This document shows positions 43,766-53,673 of a DNA stretch of 64,000 bases, in pieces (the stretch's first letter is position 1; each line of letters begins with the position of its first letter). The stretch is from the NCBI RefSeq assembly GCF_014137855.1, contig NZ_JACGWT010000003.1:434001-498000 (forward strand). The letters are read 5' to 3'. Position numbers and translations under genes: made by a program. This DNA comes from Microlunatus kandeliicorticis (GTDB lineage Bacteria > Actinomycetota > Actinomycetes > Propionibacteriales > Propionibacteriaceae). Below the pieces are notes generated by a model that worked only from the letters and a program-made list of their open reading frames with translations, searched no databases and was not told the origin of the DNA.

Positions 43766-44593
43766 TCAGCGGGCGAGCAGCGTGATCAGCCGGGTGACCT
43801 CGTCGGCCACGGCCTCGCGGGCCGGGGTGAGGTACTTGCGCGGGTCGACCAGGTCGGGGTCGGCCCCGAGCCGCTCGCGCACCGCGCGGGTGAACACCAC
43901 GTTGAGGTGGGTGCCGATGTTGATCTTGCGCATCCCCGCCTCGACGGCGCGGACCAGCTCGTCGTCCGGCACCCCGGAGCTGCCGTGCAGCACCAGCGGC
44001 ACGGGCAACCGGTCGCGGAGCCGGGTGATCAGCTCGAGGTCGAGGCTGGCCGTCCGCTCGGTCATCGCGTGCGAGCTGCCGACCGCGACCGCGAGCGCGT
44101 CCACCCCGGTCGCCTCGACGAAGGCCGCCGCCTCGTCCGGGTCGGTCCGGGCGCCGGGCGCGTGCACCCCGTCCTTGCCGCCGACCTCACCGAGCTCGGC
44201 CTCGACGTCGACGCCGGCCGCGTGCGCCTTGGCGACCACGGCGGCCGTGGCGGCGACGTTCTCGTCGTAGCCGAGCTTCGAGGCGTCGAACATCACCGAG
44301 CCGAAGCCGAGCGCGATCGCCTCCTCGGTGAGATCGGTCCGGGTGGCGTGGTCGAGGTGCACCACCACCGGGACCGCCGCCGCCTCCCCCGCCGCGAGCG
44401 TGGCGCGAGCGATCGGCTCGAGGGCACCGTGGTACTTCACCGCGTTCTCGGAGATCTGCAGCACCACCGGCTGTCCGGCCCGCTCGGCGGCGGCCACCAG
44501 CGCCTCGGCGTGCTCGATCATGATCACGTTGAACGCGCCGACCGCCCGGGGGCCGGAGCCGCCGAGCACCTCGGTCAGTCGCACCAGACTCAT
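43766..44593 (-). CDS. Class II ketose-bisphosphate aldolase
   Basis: 275 aa zinc-dependent aldolase of the GatY/KbaY/Fba family. VVVHLDHATRTD (zinc His and Asp), FDASKLGYDENV, GSSHAMTE and LHGSSGVPDDELVRAVEAGMRKINIGTHLN. As third gene after a ROK kinase and NagA, the likely substrate is tagatose 1,6-bisphosphate from an amino sugar; fructose bisphosphate cannot be excluded. Confidence 0.88.
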   Translation of the reverse strand: MSLVRLTEVLGGSGPRAVGAFNVIMIEHAEALVAAAERAGQPVVLQISENAVKYHGALEPIARATLAAGEAAAVPVVVHLDHATRTDLTEEAIALGFGSVMFDASKLGYDENVAATAAVVAKAHAAGVDVEAELGEVGGKDGVHAPGARTDPDEAAAFVEATGVDALAVAVGSSHAMTERTASLDLELITRLRDRLPVPLVLHGSSGVPDDELVRAVEAGMRKINIGTHLNVVFTRAVRERLGADPDLVDPRKYLTPAREAVADEVTRLITLLAR

Positions 44594-45747
44594 CGCGTCT
44601 CCTCCTCGACCCAGCGTCCGTTCTGCATCACCCGCACCAGTCCGGCGTCGTCGTCGAGCAGCACCAGGTCGGCGCGACGCCCGGGCTCGAGCACGCCGAC
44701 CCGGTCGAGCCCGTGCCAGCGCGCCGGGGTGGCCGCCGCCACCGCGGCCAGGTCGGCGAAGCCGAGCCCGACCTCGCGGTGCAACACCTGGACCGCACCA
44801 CCGGTCCCGAGGGTGGAGCCGGCGATCGACCCGAGCGTGCCGTCCGGGTTCCGCAGCCGGGCGACGCCGCTCTGCACCCGGACGTCGAGTCCGCCGAGGG
44901 CGTAGTCGCCGTCGCTCATCCCGGTGGCCACCATCGCGTCGGTGACCAGGGCGAACCGGTCCGGCCCGGCCGCGGCGAAGGCCATCGCGAGCACCTCAGG
45001 ATGGGTGTGCACGCCGTCGCAGATCAGCTCGACCAGGCAGCGCTCGTCGGTCAGCAGCCGCGGCACCGGACCGGGCGCGCGGTGGTGGATCGAGCGCATC
45101 GCGTTGAACAGGTGGGTGGCCGCGGTGGCGCCGGCGTCGAGCCCGGCCAGGGTGGTCCGTTCGTCACCGTCGGTGTGGCCGATCGCCGCGGTCACCCCGG
45201 CGGCACGCAGCCGGCGGATCGCGTCGAGCGCCCCGGGCAGCTCGGGAGCGATGGTGATCATGCTGAGGCAGCCCTGACCGGCCTCGAGCAGCCGCTCGAT
45301 GCTCTCCGGGTCGGGCGGGCGGAGCAGCGACGGCTCGTGCGCCCCGCGCTTGGCCGGCGAGAGGAACGGCCCCTCGAGGTGGATGCCGGCCAGCTCGCCG
45401 GACCGGACCAGCGGGACGACCACGCCCAGCTGGTCGACCAGCTCGTCGATCTCGGCGGTGACCAGGCTGGCGAACGTGCTGGTGGTGCCGTGCGCCCGGT
45501 GGTAGGCCGCCGCACGGCGGATCTCGTCGGCGTCGCCCCGGGCGTAGTCGGCTCCGCCGCCGCCGTGCACGTGGGTGTCGACGAAGCCGGGCAGCACCCA
45601 GCCGTCGTGATCATGGTCGACCGGCTGGTCGGCCGCCGTGGCCGGGTCGGCCGGCCCGACCGCGACGACGTCGCCGTCCTCGATCGTGATCACCGCGTCG
45701 TCGATCACCTGCGTCCCGGTGGCGAGGTGCCGGGTGCGGATCCTCAC
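44590..45747 (-). CDS. nagA: N-acetylglucosamine-6-phosphate deacetylase
   Basis: 385 aa from the GTG at 45747. Metal site HVHGGGG, then LEGPFLSP, IGHTDGDE, THLFNAMRSIHHRAPG and LVTDAMVATGMSDG with the catalytic Asp. The GalNAc-6-phosphate deacetylase AgaA is a close alternative given the aldolase. Coupled by four-base overlaps to the kinase before and the aldolase after. Confidence 0.93.
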   Translation of the reverse strand: MRIRTRHLATGTQVIDDAVITIEDGDVVAVGPADPATAADQPVDHDHDGWVLPGFVDTHVHGGGGADYARGDADEIRRAAAYHRAHGTTSTFASLVTAEIDELVDQLGVVVPLVRSGELAGIHLEGPFLSPAKRGAHEPSLLRPPDPESIERLLEAGQGCLSMITIAPELPGALDAIRRLRAAGVTAAIGHTDGDERTTLAGLDAGATAATHLFNAMRSIHHRAPGPVPRLLTDERCLVELICDGVHTHPEVLAMAFAAAGPDRFALVTDAMVATGMSDGDYALGGLDVRVQSGVARLRNPDGTLGSIAGSTLGTGGAVQVLHREVGLGFADLAAVAAATPARWHGLDRVGVLEPGRRADLVLLDDDAGLVRVMQNGRWVEEETR

Positions 45748-46721
45748 CGGGCCGCCGCGATCAGCTCGCGACCGACCAGGGCGGCTCCGACCACGCCGGC
45801 CCGGCTGCCGAACTCGGCCACCGCCAGCCGGGGCCGTCGCTGGAAGGCGAGGTGGGCGGTCAGGTAGTCCTCGACGGTGGGCAGGATCAGGTCGGCCGCG
45901 CCGGACAGCCCGCCACCGATGACGATCACCTCGGGACCGAGCAGCGTCAGCGCGGTGAGCAGCGCCTCGGACAGCGCGGTGCCGGCCAGGGTGAACGCCT
46001 TGACCGCCGCGGGTGCGCCGGACCGGGCCAGGCCCGCCACCTTGTCGGCCGGCGTGGTCATCGTGCGCCCGGTCAGCCGCGCGAAGGTGCGCTCGACCCC
46101 GGCGGCCGAGGCGACGATCTCCAGGCAGCCGGTCGCGCCGCAGGCGCACCGGGTGTCGCCGGCGCTGGGCACCGGGATGTGACCGAGCTCGCCGGCGTAC
46201 CCGTCGGCCCGGAGCAGCCGGCCGTCGACCACCAGCGCGGCGGCGATCCCGGTGCCGAGCGGGACGAACATCAGGTTCTGCACACCGCGCCCGGCGCCGA
46301 GCTGCCACTCGGCCCGGCCGGAGGCGCGGACGTCGTGGTCGACCCCGCCGGGCAGGCCCAGCCGCTCGCTCAGCCCGGCGGCCAGGGGCATGCCGTACCA
46401 GCCGATGTTCGCCGCGGCCACCACCACACCGCGGTCGACGATGCCCGGCACCACCACGCCGAAGCCGGTCACCGCCCGGCCGGGCAGGGCGGGCAGCGAG
46501 GCGTCGACGAAGCGCGCCATCTCGGCGGCCAGCCAGTCCCGGCTGCCGCTGCCGTCGTCGCCGACCTCGCGGGCGGACAGGTAGGTGGGCACGCGGTCCT
46601 CGGCCAGCACGCCACCGGCGGCGTCGACCAGCGCCATCTTGGTGAACGTGCCGCCGAGGTCGACCGCACAGATCAACGCGGGGTCGAGCAGCGCGGAGTC
46701 ACCGCCGGGCACCGGATCCAT
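45744..46721 (-). CDS. ROK-family sugar kinase
   Basis: 325 aa. The N-terminal phosphate motif is AVDLGGTFTKMALVD and the zinc-binding motif GHIPVP...CACGATGCLE is complete. GTGIAAALVVDG and GGGLSGAADLILP follow. As first gene of a kinase-deacetylase-aldolase operon it probably phosphorylates GlcNAc or a related amino sugar; it lacks an HTH so it is an enzyme, not a NagC-type regulator. Confidence 0.9.
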   Translation of the reverse strand: MDPVPGGDSALLDPALICAVDLGGTFTKMALVDAAGGVLAEDRVPTYLSAREVGDDGSGSRDWLAAEMARFVDASLPALPGRAVTGFGVVVPGIVDRGVVVAAANIGWYGMPLAAGLSERLGLPGGVDHDVRASGRAEWQLGAGRGVQNLMFVPLGTGIAAALVVDGRLLRADGYAGELGHIPVPSAGDTRCACGATGCLEIVASAAGVERTFARLTGRTMTTPADKVAGLARSGAPAAVKAFTLAGTALSEALLTALTLLGPEVIVIGGGLSGAADLILPTVEDYLTAHLAFQRRPRLAVAEFGSRAGVVGAALVGRELIAAAR

Positions 46722-46865
46722 GGACGGGACAGTACGAGAGCCGCACGGCGCCCCGCCCGGGTGGTCCAGACCTCGGGCCGGCCGAACTCGTCCGGAAACA
46801 CCGTTGACCGCTCTTGATCACCCGACCTACCGTGGACGTACACGAGAAGGGAGGTGGTCCGATAC

Positions 46866-46904
46866 ATGAGTGGTTTACGGACGCGTGAGGTGACGGCGAG
46901 CTAG
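46866..46904 (+). CDS. Tiny upstream ORF, 12 codons
   Basis: Reads MSGLRTREVTAS. It has an exceptionally strong ribosome site, AGAAGGGAGGTGGTC (46846-46860 area), matching an extended anti-SD at 13 of 15 positions, ending six bases before the ATG. It opens the leader of acVLRF1. The strong RBS on a short peptide suggests that ribosome progress, not the peptide, is what matters. It may be conserved in actinobacteria but I could not check. Confidence 0.55.
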   Translation: MSGLRTREVTAS

Positions 46905-47117
46905 CCGTCCGGTCTGACCGGGTCAGCACCTGCTGACCCACCCATGGCGGACCGGTCGTAGCGGCCGGCTCAATCCAACGCCAACACCCGAACCCGCGGG
47001 CGCCGGAGAGTCCATCCGGCCGGGGCTTCGACCACCTCCTCGGAGGGAAGCCTCGCCCAGCCCGCGGGTTCGTCCACGTCCGGGCCCGGAACCCGGCCCG
47101 ATCGCTGCGGAGGTGTC
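46905..47117 (+). promoter_or_regulatory. Structured leader of acVLRF1
   Basis: Several nested inverted repeats after the tiny ORF. GGGTCAGCA/TGCTGACCC (46920-46939) is a tight hairpin. GAACCCGCGGGC (46990-47001) pairs perfectly with GCCCGCGGGTTC (47060-47071), enclosing GGCTT/AAGCC and CCTCC-TC-GGAGG. The innermost CCTCC is anti-SD-like. No protein is seen here. The layout resembles a uORF-controlled attenuator. Confidence 0.5.
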
Positions 47118-47783
47118 GTGCTGTCCGACGCTGCGATCCCCGACCGCGAGGTCGCCGTCGCCCGGGGCCGCTGGCCCGGCTGGCTGGCCCGCTATCGGAC
47201 CAACCATCCCGACACCGTGGCCGCCGCGACCGCCACCGAGGTCCGGCTCGACTCCCCCGACGGTGCCCGGGCGGTGGTCAGCGTGCCCTTCCCCCCGCTC
47301 GACCCCGACGCCGGGACCACCGGCGACGCGGCGCTCGACGCACTGACCAGGCACATCGCCCGCGACCACCGCTTCGGGGTGCTGCTGGTCCGCCGCGGCG
47401 GGCACGCCGTCGGTGTCTTCGAGGGCGACCGGCTGGTGGTCTCCAAGATCGGCGGCGGCTACGTCCAGGGTCGCACCAAGGCCGGTGGCTGGTCGCAGCA
47501 GCGCTACGCCCGCCGCCGGGCCAACCAGACCCGTCAGGTGTACGAGGCCGCCGCCGAGCTGGCGGTCCGCTTGCTGCTCCCCGAGACCGACCGGCTCGAG
47601 GCGCTGGTCACCGGTGGCCACCGCGAGGGCGTCGAAGCGGTGCTGGCCGACCAGCGGCTGGCGGCGCTGCGTCGGTTGGTGCGGCCGGGGCTGGTCCCGA
47701 CCGCGGACCCGCGGCTGCGGGTGCTGGAGGAGGTCGGGACCGCCGCGCTCGCGGTGTCGGTCACGCTCAACGCCCTGGCCTGA
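47118..47783 (+). CDS. acVLRF1-family peptidyl-tRNA hydrolase
   Basis: 221 aa. Actinobacterial Vms1-like release factor: a thin eRF1-like core with KIGGGYVQGRTKAGGWSQQRYARRRANQ (about 110-137), where GWSQQR (about 124-129) is the expected catalytic glutamine loop, and an RLE-rich C-terminal part (LLPETDRLEALVTGGHREGVEAVL). Family members cleave stalled peptidyl-tRNA on 50S subunits. GTG start preceded by GGAGG. Its leader with the tiny ORF would fit control by ribosome stalling. Confidence 0.85.
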   Translation: MLSDAAIPDREVAVARGRWPGWLARYRTNHPDTVAAATATEVRLDSPDGARAVVSVPFPPLDPDAGTTGDAALDALTRHIARDHRFGVLLVRRGGHAVGVFEGDRLVVSKIGGGYVQGRTKAGGWSQQRYARRRANQTRQVYEAAAELAVRLLLPETDRLEALVTGGHREGVEAVLADQRLAALRRLVRPGLVPTADPRLRVLEEVGTAALAVSVTLNALA

Positions 47784-47892
47784 CGAGCAGGATCTGACCG
47801 CTCGACGACGCACCGGCCGCGACCGCCCGCTCGGACCTACGGCAACACGAAAACGAGCGGCCGTTTCCTGCCGCGTCAGCGAGGATCGGCGG

Positions 47893-48432
47893 GTGCTGAT
47901 CCGTCCCGCCACCGTCGCCGACGTCGAGGCGCTCGCCGCGCTGCACGTCCGCGGCTGGCAGATCGGGTACGCCGGGCTGTTGCCGCAGGAAGCGCTCGAC
48001 CGGCTGTCGGTCGAGGAGCGGACGGCGCGCTGGCAGGAGATCGTGGCCACCAGCGACCTGCCGCGCCGCGGTCCGCTGGTCGCCGCGGTCGACGGCGTGG
48101 TCGCCGGGTTCAGCTACGTCGGGCCGAGCCGGGACGGGGCGAGTGGCTCGGACGACGGGCCGGGCGGGCACGGCGAGGTGTGGTCGTTCTACGTCGACCC
48201 CGACCGGTGGCGCGGCGGGATCGGCCGGACACTGATGGCCACCGCCCTCCGGACGCTGCGCGAGGCCGGGCGAACCGACGCGGTGCTCTGGGCGCTGGCC
48301 GACAACGCGCGAGCGATCGCGTTCTACGAGGCCACCGGCTGGACCCGGGACGGCCGCACCAAGACCGACACCTTCGCCGGCGTCGAGATCGCGGAGGTAC
48401 GGATGCACCACGACCTCCGCGGCCCGATCTGA
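47893..48432 (+). CDS. GNAT N-acetyltransferase
   Basis: 179 aa from the GTG at 47893. VLIRPATVADVEALAALHVRGWQIGYAGLLP, then the acetyl-CoA motif VDPDRWRGGIGRTLMATALRTLRE (about 97-120) and ARAIAFYEATGWTRDGRTK. Substrate unknown. Its 3' end meets repeat array 4. Confidence 0.9.
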   Translation: MLIRPATVADVEALAALHVRGWQIGYAGLLPQEALDRLSVEERTARWQEIVATSDLPRRGPLVAAVDGVVAGFSYVGPSRDGASGSDDGPGGHGEVWSFYVDPDRWRGGIGRTLMATALRTLREAGRTDAVLWALADNARAIAFYEATGWTRDGRTKTDTFAGVEIAEVRMHHDLRGPI

Positions 48433-48445
48433 GGGCACGGCTCCT

Positions 48446-48760
48446 GCCCTTCGACAGGCTCAGGGCACGATGGGGGCGTTCCGCTCGCTGAGCTCGTCGA
48501 AGCGCAGGCCCTTCGACAGGCTCAGGCCACGGTGGTGGCGGCATTCCGCGCGCTGAGCTCGTCGAAGCGCGGGCCCTTCGACAGGCTCAGGCCACGGTGG
48601 TGGCGGCATTCCGCGCGCTGAGCTCGTCGAAGCGCGGGCCCTTCGACAGGCTCAGGCCACGGTGGTGGCGGCATTCCGCGCGCTGAGCTCGTCGAAGCGC
48701 GGGCCCTTCGACGGGCTCAGGGCACGGTGGAGTGGCTCAGGGCGCGGTGGCGGGCTCAGG
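48446..48760. repeat. CTTCGACAGGCTCAG repeat array 4 (65-nt units)
   Basis: Four CTTCGAC copies at 48511, 48576, 48641 and 48706, exactly 65 nt apart, the last one diverged. Each unit holds a forward CTTCGACAGGCTCAG and a GCTGAGCTCGTCGAAGCG in opposite sense with 25-30 bases between. Sits between convergent genes and includes the pdxH stop codon. Confidence 0.93.
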
Positions 48761-49406
48761 GGGCGAGGCGGGTGATGGTCCAGCGCTCGGCGTCGCGGGT
48801 CCAGAGCAGCCGGTCGTGCATGCGGCTCGGCTGGCCCTGCCAGAACTCGAGGGTCTCGGGGCGCACCCGGTAGCCGCCCCAGTGCGGCGGGCGGGGGACG
48901 TCACGGTCGGCGAACCGCGCCGCGATGGCCGCGTACTCCTGCTGCAGCTGATCGGCGGAGGCCACCACACTCGACTGGGCCGAGGCCCAGGCGCCGAGCT
49001 GCGAACCACGCGGCCGGCTGGCGAAGTAGGCGTCGGACTCCTTCGCGCTGGTCCGCTCCACCGGCCCCTCGACCCGCACCTGACGCTGCAGCGGGTACCA
49101 GCCGAAGAGCAGCGCGGCCCGCGGATCGGCGTCGAGCTCGCGACCCTTGCGCGAGTCGTAGTTGGTGTAGAACACGAAACCGTCGGCATCGGCGGCCTTG
49201 AGCAGCACCGTCCGGACGCTCGGTCGGCCGTCGAGGCAGCTGGCCACCACCATCGCGGTCGGCTCGGGCAGCGTTCCGGTCTCCTTGGCGGCGAACGCAT
49301 CGGCCAGCCAGCGGTCGAACAGCTCCATCGGGTCGGCGGGGACGTCGCTCTCGCGGAGCTGCCCGCGGTGGTAGTCGATCCGCTCGGCGGCCAGGTCGGG
49401 ACTCAC
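48756..49406 (-). CDS. pdxH: Pyridoxamine 5'-phosphate oxidase
   Basis: FMN enzyme making pyridoxal phosphate. 216 aa from the GTG at 49406. IDYHRGQLRESDVPADPMELFDRWLADA, VLLKAADADGFVFYTNYDSRKGRELDADPRAALLFGWYPLQRQVRVEG, ASRPRGSQLGAWAS and the C-terminal RMHDRLLWTRDAERWTITRLAP are canonical. Divergent from serC, a PLP enzyme, by 39 bases. The stop codon is inside the repeat's CTCAGG. Confidence 0.96.
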   Translation of the reverse strand: MSPDLAAERIDYHRGQLRESDVPADPMELFDRWLADAFAAKETGTLPEPTAMVVASCLDGRPSVRTVLLKAADADGFVFYTNYDSRKGRELDADPRAALLFGWYPLQRQVRVEGPVERTSAKESDAYFASRPRGSQLGAWASAQSSVVASADQLQQEYAAIAARFADRDVPRPPHWGGYRVRPETLEFWQGQPSRMHDRLLWTRDAERWTITRLAP

Positions 49407-49433
49407 CCTTCCAGTCTGGCAGCCCGCGGATGA

Positions 49434-50582
<1,149 letters not shown>

Positions 50583-50653
50583 CGCACCACCCGATCGGGG
50601 GCAAAACCCGGGATCGGGTTGAGCCTGGCTGACCGAACCGCTTTACTGCCAGG

Positions 50654-52321
50654 GTGACCGGCGGGTTCGAGGGGTCGAACCGCCCGGACGGGCGCGGCCC
50701 GCTCCGGACGTCGGTCCTCGCACGCCTGGTCGCGCTGCTGATCGCCCTGGGGGCCGGACTCGTCCTGCTCGTCCTCGGTGCCACCGCGGCGCACGCCGAC
50801 GACACCGCCACCACGGGTGACACCACCAGCACCACGATTAGCACGGCCACGACGAGCTCGACCAGCACGACGAGCACGGGCAGCACCAGCGCGTCGACCT
50901 CGGACCGGGCCACGGCCTCTTCGTCGAGCAGCACCGCGAAGCGCACCGCCAAGGCCCGCCAGGCCGAGCGCGCGTCGACCACGCGGGACCGCGCCGCCGC
51001 CCGGAGCGTCAAGCAGCTGGTCGAGCGCCTCACCACGCCCGGACACGGCCGCAGTGCCGACCAGCGCAAGGACGGCCGTCACCGGGCCGGGAACGGGCAG
51101 ACCGCGAACGGCCAGACCGGCTCCGACCAGGGCGGGACCGGCCAGACCGGCACGGGCACCGGCGGCAGCCAGAGCGATGGCGACGGCCAGTCCGGCAGCG
51201 ACAGCGGCGCCACGGACGGCAGCGGTGGCGCCACCGGAGGTTCCGACCCGTCCGGTTCGAACGACAGCGGAGCAACGCCAGGACAGACCGGCGGATCGGA
51301 CACCTCGAGCGATCCGAGCGGCTCCGGAGACTCAGTCGGCTCGGGCGGCTCGGACGGCTCCGGCACCTCGGACGGCTCCGGCACCTCAGGCGATCCCGGC
51401 ACCTCAGGCGATCCCGGCACCTCGGGCGATCCGGGCACCCAGACGCCGCCGACCACCGGCGGCGACCAGACCGGCGGCGACCAGACCGGCGGCGACCAGA
51501 CCGGAGACGGCACCGGCCAGGACGGCCCGGGATCCGGCGGTCCGGTCATCGTCTGGCCGACCCCGGTCGGCCCCATCACCGTCCCGGTGCCGGACCCCCG
51601 GACCGGCGGTTCGGGTTCGGCCGGCCAGGACGGCAGCCAGTCCGGGAGCGCGTCCGGCGGCCACTCGGGCCACCAGTCCGGCGGCTTCCCCTGGTCCCAG
51701 TTCGGCGGGGCCGGCCAGGGCAGCTGGGGTGGTCATCCGAGCGGCCCGCAGCCCGGCACCGGGAACCAGGGCGGCACGGTCTCCGGCGGCGAGAAGCCCG
51801 GCAGCACCGGCGCCGCCGGCACGAGCCCCGTCGGTTCGAGCCCCGCGAAGACCGCCGACGACAGCGGCCCGAGCCGTCCGGAGGCCGGAGCGACCCCGAT
51901 CGTGAGCCTGTTCGCTCCGAACCGAACCGTTCCCGGTGCCACCCAGATCAGTGCCACCCAGGCCGTCGCCACCCCGTCCGACGCCCTCGACGCCGTCGCG
52001 ACGTCGGGCACCGGTTCCACCGCCGGCCACGACCGGTCGGCGACCCGCAGCGCCCACCGGACGGACGACCCGTCCGCGCTCGGTCAGCACCGGCTGGGTC
52101 CGGTCGACCTCGAGCAGCACCACCGCAGCACCTGCCCGGGTGGTCCGACCAGCACGGGCAGCGCCGACGGGGGCGCGGTCAGCGCCCCGAGCGGCGGCCA
52201 GACCCTCGCAGTCATCGCCGCGGACCCGGTGGCGGTCGCGCACGGCTCGAGCGTGCGCACGTCGCGAACGGACGGGCTGTCGAGCACCCGCCTCACCCTG
52301 GTCAAGCACCGACCCGACTGA
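50654..52321 (+). CDS. Secreted low-complexity Ser/Gly/Thr-rich protein
   Basis: 555 aa. A signal/anchor (LARLVALLIALGAGLVLLVLGATAAHA) is followed by a Thr/Ser stretch, a basic helical segment (STTRDRAAARSVKQLVERL) and about 300 aa of Gly/Ser/Asp repeats. These include three exact GDPGTS units (18-nt repeats) and three GGDQT units (15-nt repeats). Probably an extended extracellular or wall-associated stalk. No enzyme domain or LPXTG is seen. GTG start. Confidence 0.75.
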   Translation: MTGGFEGSNRPDGRGPLRTSVLARLVALLIALGAGLVLLVLGATAAHADDTATTGDTTSTTISTATTSSTSTTSTGSTSASTSDRATASSSSSTAKRTAKARQAERASTTRDRAAARSVKQLVERLTTPGHGRSADQRKDGRHRAGNGQTANGQTGSDQGGTGQTGTGTGGSQSDGDGQSGSDSGATDGSGGATGGSDPSGSNDSGATPGQTGGSDTSSDPSGSGDSVGSGGSDGSGTSDGSGTSGDPGTSGDPGTSGDPGTQTPPTTGGDQTGGDQTGGDQTGDGTGQDGPGSGGPVIVWPTPVGPITVPVPDPRTGGSGSAGQDGSQSGSASGGHSGHQSGGFPWSQFGGAGQGSWGGHPSGPQPGTGNQGGTVSGGEKPGSTGAAGTSPVGSSPAKTADDSGPSRPEAGATPIVSLFAPNRTVPGATQISATQAVATPSDALDAVATSGTGSTAGHDRSATRSAHRTDDPSALGQHRLGPVDLEQHHRSTCPGGPTSTGSADGGAVSAPSGGQTLAVIAADPVAVAHGSSVRTSRTDGLSSTRLTLVKHRPD

Positions 52322-52344
52322 CCCGCGCCCCGAGGCGCGGCGAA

Positions 52345-52366
52345 CGCCCGACCCTGCGGTCGGGCG
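52345..52366 (+). terminator. Terminator after the low-complexity gene
   Basis: CGCCCGACC-CTGC-GGTCGGGCG, 9-bp perfect stem followed by CTTT, 24 bases after the stop. Confidence 0.8.
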
Positions 52367-52498
52367 CTTTCGGTCACGCACCCACCCGCACACCGGTGAC
52401 CTCCCGGGCGTCCTCGCGGCGCAGGGAACCTCCATGGCGACCGGCGTGCTCGATCGTGACCACCTGTCCGCGCCGCCCACGGCCCCCTCGCCGAGAAC

Positions 52499-52577
52499 CT
52501 GGTAGAGGGCCCACGGGGGCGCCCTCTACCAGTACGGGCCCCGGTGCGCAGTGCGGTCTGCACGGTGCACCGGGGCC
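52499..52577. terminator. Two strong consecutive hairpins
   Basis: CTGGTAGAGGGC/GCCCTCTACCAG (52499-52510, 52521-52532) and GGCCCCGGTGC/GCACCGGGGCC (52537-52547, 52567-52577), five bases apart. The 52367-52647 gap between convergent genes has no gene; these structures probably end transcription from one or both sides. Confidence 0.6.
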
Positions 52578-52647
52578 GTTCTCGTTCTCGGTCTCGTTGT
52601 CGGCGACGGGTCGAACGGCGCAGGATCGCCGCCCGCGGCTGGACCGG

Positions 52648-53673
52648 TCAGGAGCGCGAGCGCGCCAGGTAGGTCACCAGCCCGGCCACCACCGCGAGCA
52701 CCGCGGCCAGCCCGACGACCAGCGCGGTGTCCGAGCCGGGAACCACGTCCGCGCTGTCCGCGGTCGAGCCCGAGCCCTGGTCGCCGGCCGCCGACGCGCT
52801 CGCCGACGGGGCCGGGGTCCCCGGGGTCGGGCCACCGGTCGGCGCACTGCCACCCTGCTGCGGGATGTCCATGGCGTAGACCGGCTGGTCGACGCCCTCG
52901 CTGTTGAGCAGCAGCCGGCGTCCGCTGAGGTCGACCGCGACGCCCTCGCCCTGCTTCTGCGCCGGGGTCGGTGCCTGGGCCACGATCTTGTAGGTGCTGG
53001 CGTCGAGCACCAGCACCGAGACGTAGGTGCGCAGCACGATCCGGTCGCCCTGCGGCAGGAAGGTGCCGTCGGTGACGTAGGAGGGTGCGTCCGCGACCCG
53101 GGTCAGCTTGTTGACCCGGAGCCGGGACGGCGCCTGCGGGGCCTCGTAGATGCCGCCGGCCGCTTCCTTGCTGACCAGGAAGATCCGGCCGGTCGGGCTG
53201 ACCAGCAGCGTCTCGGCGTCGCGGGGCCCGTCCGGGTAGACGAAGTCGAAGGCTTGGTACTCCACCGTCCGGCCGTCGGGCTGCGGGTTGTACAACCGGT
53301 AGACGGTGACGCTCTGCCGGGTGGCGTCGTTGTCGCCGATGTCGGCGATCCAGAGGCTGCCGCCCTGGTAGGCGACCGCCTCCGGGTCGACGGTCTTGGC
53401 CCGGTAGGCCACGTAGCCGAGGACCCGGCCGCTGCGGTTGAGGGCGTAGGCCCGCGCCGGGCTGCCGGAGTCGTTGACCGTCCAGTACCGCTGGCCGGGG
53501 ACGTCCCGGGTCAGCCCGGACGCCTCGGTGATGGCCGGGTCGGAGACGGTGAAGGCGACCTCGGCCGCGTGCGCGACCCCGGCGTCCAGGCCGAGCCCAC
53601 CGGCGACCCCGCCGGCCAGCAGGGTGGCGAGGGCCAGCGAGGCCAGCCGCCGTGGTGACCTGCGTCGGCTCAT
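52648..53673 (-). CDS. Secreted beta-propeller-like protein with C-terminal anchor
   Basis: 341 aa from the ATG at 53673. Sec signal (LASLALATLLAGGVAGGLGLDAGVAHA), then repeats such as GSLWIADIGDNDATRQSVTVYRL, AETLLVSPTGRIFLVSKEA and GEGVAVDLSGRRLLLNSEG. A Thr/Pro/Ser linker and a final TM helix (TALVVGLAAVLAVVAGLVTYLARSRS) anchor it to the membrane. Role unknown; possibly binding or sensing at the surface. Confidence 0.82.
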   Translation of the reverse strand: MSRRRSPRRLASLALATLLAGGVAGGLGLDAGVAHAAEVAFTVSDPAITEASGLTRDVPGQRYWTVNDSGSPARAYALNRSGRVLGYVAYRAKTVDPEAVAYQGGSLWIADIGDNDATRQSVTVYRLYNPQPDGRTVEYQAFDFVYPDGPRDAETLLVSPTGRIFLVSKEAAGGIYEAPQAPSRLRVNKLTRVADAPSYVTDGTFLPQGDRIVLRTYVSVLVLDASTYKIVAQAPTPAQKQGEGVAVDLSGRRLLLNSEGVDQPVYAMDIPQQGGSAPTGGPTPGTPAPSASASAAGDQGSGSTADSADVVPGSDTALVVGLAAVLAVVAGLVTYLARSRS

